From assembly GCA_027704905.1 (NCBI GenBank), contig CM051016.1, positions 16,084,450 to 16,148,449 on the forward strand: a stretch of DNA of 64,000 nt, written 5' to 3'. The notes under the pieces were generated by a model. That model made no database searches. It was not told where the DNA came from and saw nothing but the letters and a program-made list of their open reading frames with translations. Of the stretch, positions 37,280 to 48,572 are shown one piece after another. Each line of letters opens with the position of its first letter. Positions within the stretch are counted from its first letter, which is position 1. Origin of the DNA: Muraenolepis orangiensis (taxonomy: Eukaryota > Chordata > Actinopteri > Gadiformes > Muraenolepididae). The position numbers and the translations under genes were made by a program.

Positions 37280-38240
37280 GGAAGCAGCTGACGATTCCAC
37301 CGGTGTCCCGTCCAGGCTGATGGTGGAGTTGGTGCCCCGGTGGCTCCTGAAGTCCACAATGAGCTCCTTAGTCTTGCTGACATTCAGTGCGAGGCTGTTG
37401 TCCTCACATCATTGCGTCAGCTGGACTACCTAATTTCTGTACTCCATTTCATCGCCCTCGCTTATCAAGCCGATGACGTGGTGTCGTCTGCAAACTTGAT
37501 AATGCGATAATTGCTGTGCGTGGCAGTACAGTCATGTGTGTACAGCGAGTACAGCCGGGGACTGAGGCAGCTGCCTTGGGGTGCTCCGACCACTCTAGTT
37601 GAGGACCAGAGTGGATGAGATGTTGTTCCCAATCTTCACCACTTGAGGCCTGCTTGTCAGGAAGTCCATAATCCAGTTACAGATGGGGGCTCCCAGACCT
37701 AGGTCCCTCAGTTTCAGGACCAACTTGGAGGGAACGATGGTGTTGAACGCCGAGCTGTAGTCAATGAACAGCAGTCTGACGTAGGTGTCCCTCCTGTCTA
37801 GGTGCTGCAGGGCCGTGTGTAGTGCCAGGGAAATTGCGTTGTCTACATACCTGTTTGTATGCAAACTGGAGTGGGTCTCAGGGGGGGCTCAGGGATGGAA
37901 AAAGTTGATATGCGGACAGCGGAAAAGATCATCGGGTGTGCACTTCCATGCATTGAGGATATCTGTAGGACCAGATGTCGGAATAAGGACATATCCATCA
38001 CAAAGGACCACAACCACCCTGGGCACCATCTCTTCTTCCCCCTATGGTCCGGTCGCCAGTTCCGCAGCATCTGTACAAGGACTACCAGTGCGCCTACTGA
38101 ACTGCTAGGAGTGCTGCCACTATCATACCATTGTCACCAATATTACATTACAATATCATTCTTTTGCTGGACTCATTACAGTGAGTTTCTGGACTCATTG
38201 CATCTGCACTACTGGCACTGTTTTTTACATATATATAAAC
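37280..38240 (+). mobile_element. Group-B LINE copy with inverted 5' part
   Basis: From 37905 to 38240 it reads in plus orientation: ENIIGCALPCIEDICRTRC-like, HNHPGHHLFFPL, then the start of the 3' UTR. From 37280 to about 37870 the same element reads in minus orientation: DNAISLALHTALQHLD, FIDYSSAFNTIVPSK, NWIMDFLTSRPQ and SKTKELIVDFRSHRG. The arrangement is typical of 5' inversion by twin priming. The (TTGAATC)n end is lost. Confidence 0.8.
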
Positions 38241-39112
38241 ATGTAAAATAAAATGAGCTCACTATATAGTGCCCTAAATTGAACTCTCTATGTAGGAAGT
38301 AAGGTGTAGGGAATGTTCACCAGTTTGACAGGTCCTTGTTTGTTGTCTGTTTTCTGCTTGTTTTCATGAGGTTTCCTTCTGCACCTACCCCGAGTCTGGA
38401 CGCTGATTCACCGCCCTGCACAAGCCGTGACATTAACAGATTTCTCAGGATGTAAACAGTCCAACAGTGCTCAAATTGATTTTACGTGAAGCATACATAG
38501 TTTGTGCTGGAACACAATTCAAACCAAAACATTAATATCTCTGTCCATGTTGTTGGAGTGATTACATGAAGCCATCATTGTCACAATAACCTTGAAATAC
38601 AAACAGTTTTTGTTGACAAATAATAATCGTGCTCTACAATTTTGCACTTGGGCAAATGCTACATTTTGTCTTCTTCGTCGGTCAGTCTAGCTGTCACTTT
38701 GATATTGTATTTGTCAAGGAGTTGACTCCAGACATTTGACATTAACAGCACTGAATTAAACTCACTTTCAACATTCCATTAGAAACAACTCTCACACATT
38801 ACAGCAGATAATCATAGCCACTGTGCCACCTGACCTGGTGTTAATGATCTGCCTCTCCTCATTCAGGTGACATGTTGCTGGGCACCCTTCTCTGCTGGTG
38901 CCATGCCATACCCCTCTATGACATCCATGATAGCAAGTACAAGTGCTGTTCAATTCCAGTGCAAAAGCATCACGCAGCATTGATACCAGACCTGCGGTGG
39001 ATAGACTTTTGATGTTATTAACTATTAAAAATGTAATCACCAATACCCGATGGCAATCGAGGGGTCCCCCTAACCGTTTTTTTTAAATAGGATTAATATA
39101 TTGTGTATTTAT

Positions 39113-39154
<42 letters not shown>

Positions 39155-40269
39155 CATATATATTTTATATTATGAATGTATTTCATATAGAGCTATAAAC
39201 AAATAAGTGGATTGAAAAAAGGTTGCGGTTTTTGTTTCTCTGTAGTTTTGTGCTGGTAATTCAATAAAGTCCATTTGAAGTCTCACTCCCTTCAAAGCCC
39301 TTTCTTAAGGCCTTCATTGTAAATGAACACATGACTATGAATCTCTATGAAGCACCATTACCCCCAAGTTTCAAATGTAGCCTCCCTGTTTTCTGTAACG
39401 CTGGAAGCCAGCGATTTGCTCTCTAAACTTTCTTAATAAACTCCATTCCTGTTCCCCTCAGGTCCTGCAAAGTTTAAAGTTTTGAGGTAAACTCTGTGAG
39501 GGGGACAATCCTTCAGAGCTTCCAGCTGAGTTTCAGTTGGAAATGCACAAAAGTCCCCGGAGAGCTTTAAGCATAATCAAATGATGTGCTTATGAGGGGA
39601 ATGGAAGAAAGCCTGGAAACTGTGATTTAGCTAGACTGTTCAAATCTATTTAAATGGACTTTGACCTGTTTTGTTGCTTTCCAAGCTCCCCTATATTTCT
39701 TTGTTTATGGTTGCTGATGTTTTTTTCTGTCCTCTCAGCTAAATATTCAAATTAAATGTTCTGTTATGAAGCCAACATAATGCGACTATATTTCGATGTT
39801 AAACCATAAGAATGGACATTAACACGCCCGAAATGAAACATCAACGTGGCATTAGACAAGCCATTTGGTTCTGCTGATTTTGCTTCACAGTGGATGTTGT
39901 TTACGTTACTATTAGGATGATTTGAGTGCCTGCTGTAGCGGACAGTGCACATTGTGCTCCTGTAGCCATTACCAAAACAAACGGAAAGGCCGGGAAAGCC
40001 ATAAGGGGGAAATAACAAGAACAACACATCCACAACACAGATGGTTGAGTATAACCGTCGCAACACATGGTGGTTATGCTATCTACGTGCAGGTGATTTG
40101 TATTGGAGTTTGAGGTAAACAAGAGAACACTTGTACTGAGGAATGCCAAAAATGCAATCGCATCCCATATATTCACTTTCTTTTGACAAGCAAGATTAAT
40201 AAAGTGGTGTCAAAGTGTTGACTTTCTAAATGTAACATGATGAGTACTGGTAAATGGTAGACACGAGAG
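38241..40269. other. No gene seen; part may be conserved non-coding DNA
   Basis: The stretch 39240-39740 is free of repeats and has balanced composition. The rest holds a TA array and AT-rich DNA. The stretch 38250-38320 resembles the end of a fish TIR element (ACTATATAGTG). Confidence 0.5.
39116..39151. repeat. TA microsatellite
   Basis: About 18 TA units in AT-rich sequence. Confidence 0.94.
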
Positions 40270-41640
40270 TTAGATTAGATTAGATTCAAATGTATTGGCA
40301 GTGTACAGCAAGTACAGTTCATCGAAAGGAATTTGGCATCTAACCAGAGTGCAAATGTTGCAGTAAAGTGCATGGTAATATATAATGTACAGTTGTTGAA
40401 TAATATTAAAAAACTACTAAAAACAGGTATGAAATAACTTATAGAGTAGGTATGAGATGTGCAGAATTATAGCTATATATATACAAGGTAAGTATACAAG
40501 TAGAAACAGGTAGTAAGCAGGGGTATGCAGTTATATCAGCAGTTGACGATTAATATATATATACGGTAGCTACAGTAAAAATGTACATGACTATCATAAA
40601 AAACAAATATATAAACAATAACTATAGGTAGATGTAGGGAGTTATGATACAGTGCAAGGTCATTGAAGACATTGATAGTGAAAGGTTATTGTCAGCAGAG
40701 TTCAGAGTTTGTATGTTGGGCAGGGGGGGGGGGCTGTGGTATTTATGTTCGCGTACCTCAGTGTTATGCTATTGTCTGCTTCAACAAATTGAAAGTCGCT
40801 TTGGATAAAAGCGTCTGCCAAATGCCTAAATGTAAATGTAAATGTGGTACAGAGTTCAGAGGGGGGGGGCTGTCATCATGGTACAGAGTTCAGAGAGATG
40901 ACAGATGAGGGGAAGAAGCTGTTCCTAAGCCTGCTTGACTTGGGAAGCGCTATAGAAACAGGGCAAACAGTCCATGGTTGGGGTGAGAGGTATCTTTGAC
41001 TATTATTTTGCCTTCCTCAGACACCGTTTGTGGTGGGTAGTGTTTATTGATGTGGACCCCCAGGAATTTTAAGCTGGAGACACGCTCGACCTCCGCACTG
41101 TTGCTGAGGATGTTGGGTGTGTGCGTCAGTCATGGTCTTTCTGAAGTCCACGATCAGCTCCTTGGTCTTCTTGGTTTTGAGGGCCAGGTTGTTGTCAGCG
41201 CACCACACCACCAGGTGCTGGACCTCCTCCCTGTAGGCTGCCTCATTGTTGTTCTTGATGAGGTCCACCACCTCTGCAAACTTGATGATGGTGTTTGTAC
41301 CATGCACATGAGTGCAGTCGTGGGTGAAGAGGGAGTAGAGGAGAGGGCTCAGCACACAGCCCTGGGGGACGCCGGTGTTCAGGGTGAGTGTGGAGGAGGT
41401 GAGACTGTCTAACCTGACTGACTGGGGTCTGTTGGTTACGAAGTCCAATAACCAGTTACAAACAGAGGGGTGATGTCAAGATTCTTGGTTTCCATAAGGT
41501 CACCAAGTTTGCGGATGAGTTTAGAGGAGATGATGGTGTTGAATGCTGAGCTGAAGTTGATGAACAGCATTCTCATGTGGGTGTTGCTCTCATCCAGGTG
41601 GGAGAGAGCATAATTCATATGGTGTGTACCTGCTACCTGG
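40270..41640 (-). mobile_element. Group-C LINE copy with internal deletion
   Basis: Minus strand: NYALSHLDESNTHMRMLFIN, SSAFNTIISSKLIRKLGDL, VTNRPQSVRLDSLTSS, TGVPQGCVLSPLLYSLFTHD and KKTKELIVDFRKT are readable. The catalytic box is damaged (FAEVVD). PGGPH is joined directly to the INTTHHKRCLRK region, a deletion of about 250 bp compared with the copy at 44.6 kb. The UTR matches the copy at 35 kb and ends in an AATCT tail near 40272. A short L2 piece sits inside it. Confidence 0.85.
40742..40842 (+). mobile_element. Short 5'-truncated L2 insertion with a 7-bp target-site duplication
   Basis: The L2 3' tail (gctttggataaaagcgtctg) ends in ATGTAAATGTAAA and lies inside a group-C LINE. It is flanked by TGTGGTA on both sides (40735-40741 and 40843-40849). 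The flanking group-C sequence is a poor G-rich duplication, so the exact edges are uncertain by a few bases. Confidence 0.75.
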
Positions 41641-41953
41641 CATGGATTTGGACAAAAACTGGGATACCTGGACAGAACATAAATCTGTAATTGACTTCTA
41701 ATTATGTTATACTTCTACCCACTTATTAAGTGTTAAGCATCTGAAAATGTTGTCCCATGAAATCCTTTGCCATCTGACAAAATCTTGTTTTCTATCAACT
41801 TCCTATCCTATTCCTTCTGGCTAAATGGGTGGAGTCTGTTTTCCTTCCTGGCCCATAACCGTAGCAACTAGCCACCCACCAGGCCAAGCCGGGTGGCTTT
41901 TCTGACTTTTAGGAATGCAAACAACACAAAACAGCAAAGGGGGGGAGATTCAG

Positions 41954-41985
41954 ACCACACCCCTACAATCCTGTAGGGGTGTGGT
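41954..41985. repeat. 13-bp perfect hairpin
   Basis: ACCACACCCCTAC, a 6-bp loop AATCCT, then GTAGGGGTGTGGT. It could be a transcript hairpin or a remnant of a palindromic element end. Confidence 0.85.
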
Positions 41986-42534
41986 TGAGTTTGTTAGCTA
42001 ACTTTGAGATGTATATGAATATACTTTTTGACACAAGATAATTTGGTAGGTGTGTAGGGGATATATCACTCCTGTTCACTTTCAGATCCTATACACATTT
42101 TGATTTTGTATTCCAACCTTATCTAACCCTACGTAAATCTTTCTGAGGGCACCAGTTTATCCAATGTAGTTTAAAGTCTGAGTATCATTAAAGTCATCCA
42201 ATTATACCACCAATCAAATGAATAGAAACAATTAGGACACAGATTAACTGAAATTACCTCACTTAACGAGCTAGAAAAAGCCAACCAGTGGAGGTCAACG
42301 GGTTCAAAATACGTTTCCATAAACCTTATTTAAGACGCTGTCATGCACAATACCTACGCACCACATCACCAGCGAACAGCAGATGCCACAGGAGATCCTC
42401 CCAACACACCTCAAGTCATTCGGGGGCTGGCATGCTCTCCTCCAACACGTCCAGTCAGCTCCGCTAAGATTGCGCTACTTTTTGGTTATTTGTAAGCAAC
42501 AGCATACCATGTAAGGAAAGCAGTGAACGCACTA

Positions 42535-42583
42535 TTGTAAGTTGCTTTGGATAAAAGCGTCTGCTTAATGACTGTAATGTAAT
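42535..42583 (+). mobile_element. L2 3' tail fragment
   Basis: About 50 bp of L2 3' end (AAGTTGCTTTGGATAAAAGC, then AATGACTGTAATGTAATG). No coding part is attached. Confidence 0.8.
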
Positions 42584-42861
42584 GTGAATGCCAAACGGAA
42601 ATTCGGGGAGAAGGTGGAACTCCTCTATAAATCATTGTATTATTTGCCCCTCTCCCGTGGGATAACAGTATCTATGGTCTGATAAAGATACAGCTATACA
42701 AGTAGCTAGAACTCAAGCCACTAGAGGCTGCTAATGGGTTAAATGTGCATAGTGCAGGTTTAAAGTAGGACGTAAATAAATGTCGGCAGTACCCAGAAAG
42801 AGCCTGACAAGATTCAAGTTACAGCCAATAGCCAATTACCCCAGTCACTAGACAATAAAAG

Positions 42862-43251
42862 TGTTGTGCCCCTGCGCTCTAATTGATCCCAGGTGTTTCC
42901 CATCATAATCAGGCCGGCTGAGGCCAATGAACACCTGGGATCTTCCCTACTTAAGGCTGTCGAAGACCGACGTCGATGCTAGACCATTGCGCACCTTACT
43001 GAGAACCTTATGGCTCCAACCCCCCCACGCCCCTCCCCCCACCGCTCCAAGGACCCTCTCCAAGGACCCTCTTCGCGTTCCACCCTCTGGACAATCTCCC
43101 CGCGTTGACCACCCCACGTAACCTATCCTACCCTACCTTGTTGTGTTTTTGATTGTGGAGATTTTTAAGCAAAGACATTTTTCCGTTGTTTTGGTTGTCC
43201 TGTGTCTCTTCTTCTGGGTTCTCTGGCACATTTGGCTCGCCGGTCTTAACA
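42862..43251 (+). mobile_element. Probable solo LTR with 4-bp target-site duplication
   Basis: The segment starts TGTTGTGCCCC and ends GTCTTAACA. It is flanked by AAAG on both sides (42858-42861 and 43252-43255). It is 390 bp long with a TATA-like CTACTTAAGG near 42950. The duplication is short, so chance cannot be excluded. Confidence 0.6.
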
Positions 43252-43854
43252 AAAGGGTTATTATTATTATTGTCATGACAACGTCCTTGAGGAGAGCCGA
43301 GTCAGCATGACCCGGTACACTGTGGAACTTGATTGGAACTTATCATCATTTTCATTTCAAGGGACAACTTTGGATAAAATGAAAATTCTAATTTGCAAAA
43401 AAATTGCAATTCTATTTCACCATTCAAAAAGGTTCACTCCATGAACACAATATGTGCAATTTTATTGTGCAACATATTTCTCTCATCTTCCGGCACCAGA
43501 AGTAGCAGTGTCCTCTTCACAAAAGGGGAGGGATTGCTGAAAGTGACTAGACTAGAAGCTGAGATGTCTTTGCAGAGGGGGATGTGCAGTCGAATGAACA
43601 GGCCCCAGCCTGGCCTAATAGTGGGCAGCTGGGGAACCGCACCAGCTGTGCCGTACAGTCCCTGACGAGAGTCAGGGGACTTCTATTCTGGGGGCCATGA
43701 CCTTAGCATGGTCAGTGGCAAGCGAGATTTCAAGCTCTGCTGAACACGCACAGAGGGGAAAACAACGACAGAGATACAGAGAAAGATCAGCGATGGATTG
43801 ATAGGGACACACAGTCTTTCTCTCTCTCTCAAACACACCCAAACAGACTCTCAC

Positions 43855-44008
43855 ATGCACACACACACACACACACAAACAAACAGGCACGCTCACATGC
43901 ACACACGCAAACACACACACAGGCCCTCTCACATGCACACACGCAAACACACATACAAACAGGCATGCTCACACACACACAAACAGGCACGCTCACACAC
44001 ACACAAAG
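43855..44008. repeat. Degenerate CA array
   Basis: CA blocks mixed with repeated ACAGGCACGCTCACA words (a minisatellite of about 36 bp). Confidence 0.9.
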
Positions 44009-44295
44009 ATTCTTCACACGCACAGGAGACTAAGGGACTTTACGATGTCACATAAAAGAGTGTCTATTAAAAATTGCCCCAAAATAAAGTTGCTCAGAGG
44101 CGTTCTAAGAAAGAATGGAGAAGGGAAATGGTGGATGGGGGGGGGGGGGCGTGCGGTGGGCTTTGTTGACACTGATGGCGCGGAGAAGGGTTGCTGCATC
44201 TCATCCACTTCCACACGCAGAGACAGACCTCAAGCTGGGTTTCAATGCTACCGGCTTTGGGTGCATCTCCCTGAATTACAGCCCCCTCCCTGAAA

Positions 44296-44381
<86 letters not shown>
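44296..44381. repeat. GA microsatellite
   Basis: About 85 bp of GA. Confidence 0.97.
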
Positions 44382-44382
<1 letters not shown>

Positions 44383-44599
44383 CCTCGGGAGGAGCACTTG
44401 AGAGGAAAGCGCGTGGCGGTGCAACAGTGGAGTTAACAATTTGAAGCTGTCAAAAGCCCAATGTATATCCCTTTCTCTATAGATACACACCAACTGGGTT
44501 TTAAGCACTCACCTTAGGAACCTTAACAGTTTGACGATGTCGTTAGTTCGATAGGGCAGTCGGTCGGCAGTCATGCCGTTTTAATAGTGAATCATATCC

Positions 44600-44990
44600 C
44601 ATATAAACAAACACAACAAAAACAGTGTTTATTGCAGGGAGGGGTAATCCAACAATGCGTTGGGTGGTTTTCACCACCCTCTGCAGCGCTTTCCGGTCTG
44701 AAACAGTGCAGTTGCCGTACCACACTGTGATGCAGTTGGTGAGGATGCTTTCGATGGCACACCGGTAAATGTTCACCAGAATCTGAAGGGACAGTTGGGC
44801 TTTCCTCTGTCTCCCCAGGAAGAAGAGATGCTGGTGAGCCTTCTTGACCAGTGAGGCAGTATTGAGGGGACCAAGAGAGGTCTAGGGAGATGTGGACCCC
44901 CAGGAATTTGAAGCTGGAGACACGCTCGACCTCCGCCCTGTTGATGAGAATGGGGGCGTGTGCGCCAGCTCTGGTATATAGAAGAGCAAG
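44600..44990 (-). mobile_element. Group-C LINE internal fragment
   Basis: Minus strand: a segment equal to the FKFLGVHI region (GDPGGPHLPR in a shifted frame), then QKAHQHLFFLGRQRKAQLSL-like sequence and a clear ESILTNCITVWYGNCTVSD, RKALQRVVKTTQRIVGLPLP. It lacks the 3' tail. It supplies the sequence that is deleted in the copy at 41.05 kb. Confidence 0.8.
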
Positions 44991-45609
44991 CAGTCACTGC
45001 ATCTAAACCACTTGCCCCTGATTGATTATTCTGTCCTATTGTGATTGGTCTCCAGTTAACAATTGCAGTATGATGGTGGTATGGAGGTATGATGAAGTAT
45101 GAGGCAAATATACCAACTAGTCAAGGCACTGCCTTGGCTGTGGTGCTAGCACATTTCATAATTGGCTGACAGAACCACTTAATGCATCAATGTTATCATT
45201 ACAATGCTATCCATGGCTTTATCTACTTCTAGCTTTCTAACAAGCTGAATAAGATTTACCTTCACAAATCTTATCTTTTTAGAAAATGACAGACCAGTCG
45301 TCCAATCACTGCGCAGGGGGGAACTTGTTGGGCTTCAGGAGCTGCACGTCCCCAAGCATCACCAGATAACAAGCTTCTGAATTACCAGCAGATAAGCCTC
45401 AAATGTGAAAGAGCCTGAACCATTGCCTCAATAACTGAGGGCAACTCTGAAGCACTACAGACTCTACTACAACTGTCTGGACCAAGTCATGATGCAGACA
45501 AGACTTTGATTAATTAAATGTGTCTGAGCTGGTTATGAGGAGGTGGTTATGATGGAACACCATTTCTGCCTGAGTGTGTGTGGTGATGGCTGGTTTAACC
45601 TGTGGGTCC

Positions 45610-47122
45610 CCCAAGGGCCCAGGTGAGGCGGAACAAACGTTCAGAACAAATGTTCAGAACAAACAAAGGGAACAGAGTACCGCTTTCTCAACAGGCGACT
45701 CCGATCACTACAAGAAGGCCAAGTACGAACTCAGAAAAGTCATCAAGAAAAAAAACAACAACTGGAATTGCAGTTCGGGGGCTCTGACACCAGACATATG
45801 TGGCAAGGTCTGAGGGTCCTCTCCAACTACAAGGGGAGCTCAGGGGGAGTCACCAACAATGACCCCAACCTACCAGACGAGCTGAACACGTTTTACGCTC
45901 GCTTTGAAAGGGGGAACTCTAAGTTGCCTAACAAATTAAACATTCACCCAGAGGATTACGTTCTACAACTGTCCAAGTCCAAGGTCCACAGAACCTTCAG
46001 GAGGGTGAAGGCAGGGAAGGAAGCCAGCCCAGACAGAGTTCCATCTAGTGTCTTCAAGACCTGCGCTGACCAGCTGGCTCCTGTGTTCATGGACATCTAC
46101 AACGCATCACTGCAACAGTTGTCTCAGCGTGCTTCAAAGTGACAACCATTGTGCCGTTACCCAAAAAGACCAAGGTAACAATCCTCAATGATTATCGTCA
46201 AGTGGCTTTAACACCTATAGCTATGAAGTGCCTGGAGAAACATTAACTTTCCCTAGACCCAGTCCCTAGACCCCACTCTTGCATACAGACCAAACAGGTC
46301 TGTAGACGACGCCATCTCCCTGGCACTACACACAGCCCTGTAGCACCTAGACAGGAGGGACACCTACGTCAGACTGCTGTTCATTGACTACAGCTCGGCG
46401 TTCAACACCATCCTTCCCTCCAAGCTGGTCTGTGGGGGGGGGGGGGGGGGCAGACCTGGTCTGTGGGGGGACGGACGGACCTGGTCTGTGGGGGGGGTGG
46501 GACCTGGTCTGTGGGGGGGGGGGGGAACCTGGTCTGTGACGGGGGGACCTGGTCTGTGGGGGGGGGGGGGGGACCTGGAGGGACTTAGGTCTGATGTAGT
46601 AAGAAGCCAATCTCCATCACAAAGGACTGCAACCACCCTGGGCACCATCTCTTCTCCCCCCTGCAGTCCGGTCGCCGGTAACACAGCATCCAGACAACAA
46701 GGACTACCAGGTTCAAGGACAGTTTTTATCCACAGGCAGTGACCTACTGAACTGCTAGGAGTGCTGCCACTATCAAAACATTGTCATCAATATTACATTA
46801 CACTATCATACTTTTGCTGGACTTTATGGACTCATTACAGCTACTGCACTGTTCTTCACTGTACTGCACTGTATTCATGATGCTGCTGCACTACTGGCAC
46901 TTTAAAATGCTTTTTAATGCTTTTTGCACAATTCAACACTTGTGCATATCATCCATCAGTCACTTTATTGTTCTTTTTATTGATATTTTTATTGTGTACA
47001 GTATTTTTATAGTACTGTGTTTCAGAAAATGCATACTGCGGGAGTGAATGGGGAGTAAGCATTCCATTGTACTCCATTATCACTTCAAGTGATACATTCC
47101 ATTGATCACTTGAATCTTGAAT
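45610..47122 (+). mobile_element. Group-B LINE copy inserted in a TIR element
   Basis: It encodes SDHYKKAKYELRKVIKKKNN, GLRVLSNYKGSSGG, PDELNTFYARFERGN, VHRTFRRVKAGKEASPDRVP and FIDYSSAFNTI across several frames. The RT domain is interrupted at 46432 by a G-rich minisatellite. The C terminus and 3' UTR follow (AFILPCSPVAGN region, GCATACTGCGGGAGTGAATG) and the end is TTGAATCTTGAATC. It is dead. Confidence 0.88.
46432..46577 (+). repeat. G-rich minisatellite inside a LINE RT region
   Basis: Units of GACCTGGTCTGTGGGGGG replace the region after SKLV of the group-B LINE. Flanking LINE sequence has related words (CTGGTCCT and GACCTAGGTCTGGG in the intact copy at 30.7 kb). Confidence 0.92.
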
Positions 47123-47157
47123 CTAAGGCTGCTTCAACCAGCCATCACCACACACGC

Positions 47158-47769
47158 CGCAGACATATATGGACATGAATCCATATATATAGACATGTGG
47201 AAGAAACCAAAAAGGATGACTTGGAGATGAGCTTTAATGTGCATTGCATTGAATGAGGAAGGGGATACATGACATGTTATTCATGAAACAGGCTGAAAGT
47301 ACTCACAGGAACAATTCAGATGAGGACAGGTTGTCATGCGAATGAGGGACGAGGACCTTTTGTCAGGTGGGTACAGGAAACTAGCCAATGTAATTACTCC
47401 ACCAGCAGTACATCATATAGTAATGAACTACTTTAACCTTGATACATTTCATGAGGCGGACATCTTTGTGCTAAGAGACAAAAGGGCTAAAAATAAAATG
47501 GGTGACTGATAATGAATAATGCGTCAGGCGACATGTTCTCTAGCGTCGTAAAAAAAAAGAAAAAACACCACTTTTGAGTTGGTCTTATTTTCATTGTGGA
47601 AAATGCTTTTGTTGCCCGGTGACACTGAGAGCAGACACAGCTCCCACCCAGCTGCCGCAATAAAGAAGAAGAAAACTCAATAAACACCATCAGATTGGAC
47701 AGACCATGAACCGTGACCACGGCAACCGCCCGAGCCACTGTTTTCCCTGGTGTCAGGTCCACTAAGACC
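47158..47769. other. No gene seen
   Basis: Unique DNA before the G-rich array. Confidence 0.6.
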
Positions 47770-48352
47770 CGGTCTGGGCTGATCCGCCTGGGGGGGGTGG
47801 GGGGGCAGACCCGGTCTGTGGGGGGGACCTGGTCTTTGGGGGGGGGACCTGGTCTGTGGGGGGGGGGGCCTGGTCTGTGGGGGGGGGGACAGACCTGGTC
47901 TGTGGGGGGGGGGGGACGGACTGGGCTGATCCGGTCTGGGCTGATCCGCCTGGGGGGGGTGGGGGGGCAGACCCGGTCTGTGGGGGGGACCTGGTCTTTG
48001 GGGGGGGGACCTGGTCTGTGGGGGGGGGGGCCTGGTCTGTGGGGGGGGGGACAGACCTGGTCTGTGGGGGGGGGGGGACGGACCTGGTTTGGGGGGGGGG
48101 GGACCTGGTCTGTGGGGGGGGGACAGACCTGGTGTGTGGGAGGGGGGGGGGGACCTGGTCTGTGGGGGGGGTGGGACCTGGTCTGTGAGGGGAGGACCTG
48201 GTCTGTGGGGGGGGGCCTGGTCTGTGGGGGGGGGGGGACCTGGTCTGTGAGGGGGGTCTGTGGGGGGGGTGGGACCTGGTCTGTGGGGGGGGGACTGGTC
48301 TGTGGGGGGGGGGGGGGACTGGTCTGTGGGGGGGGACCTGGTCTGTGGGGGG
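47770..48352 (+). repeat. G-rich minisatellite, same unit as at 46.4 kb
   Basis: About 30 units of GACCTGGTCTGTGGGGGG. Two larger blocks of about 160 bp (47775-47935 and 47938-48090) are near-identical, starting GGGCTGATCCGCCTGGGG. Confidence 0.95.
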
Positions 48353-48461
48353 GAATGCGGCGGTGTGAGCGATGCTGGAATGGCGCAGGGATTTAATGCT
48401 CACAGAGGATAATAGATTGTACAGGACAGGACAAGTTACAGACCATCCCCTGCCTGCCTCA

Positions 48462-48467
<6 letters not shown>

Positions 48468-48521
<54 letters not shown>
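48468..48521. repeat. CT microsatellite
   Basis: About 27 units. Confidence 0.97.
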
Positions 48522-48529
<8 letters not shown>

Positions 48530-48572
48530 GAAACCCACAGAAACACAACAAAACAGCAAATATCTTTAATTC

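Larger units (their letters stand above)
41641..42857. other. No gene seen
   Basis: Only the hairpin at 41954 and the L2 tail at 42535 stand out. Confidence 0.65.
45572..47157 (+). mobile_element. Second copy of the TIR element, carrying a group-B LINE
   Basis: The left end is at 45572-45598 (GTGTGTGGTGATGGCTGG) and the right end at 47132-47157 (CAACCAGCCATCACCACACA). The parts next to the arms match the copy at 20.6 kb: CCTGTGGGTCCCCCAAGG on the left and TAAGGCTGCTTCAACC on the right. The group-B LINE lies between them. Confidence 0.8.

Noticed and set aside
47713..48559. Gly-Trp-Ser-Val and Pro-Thr-Asp-Gln ORFs of 227 and 265 codons over the G-rich array
   Set aside because: The array is stop-free on both strands. 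No family resemblance and no upstream exon.
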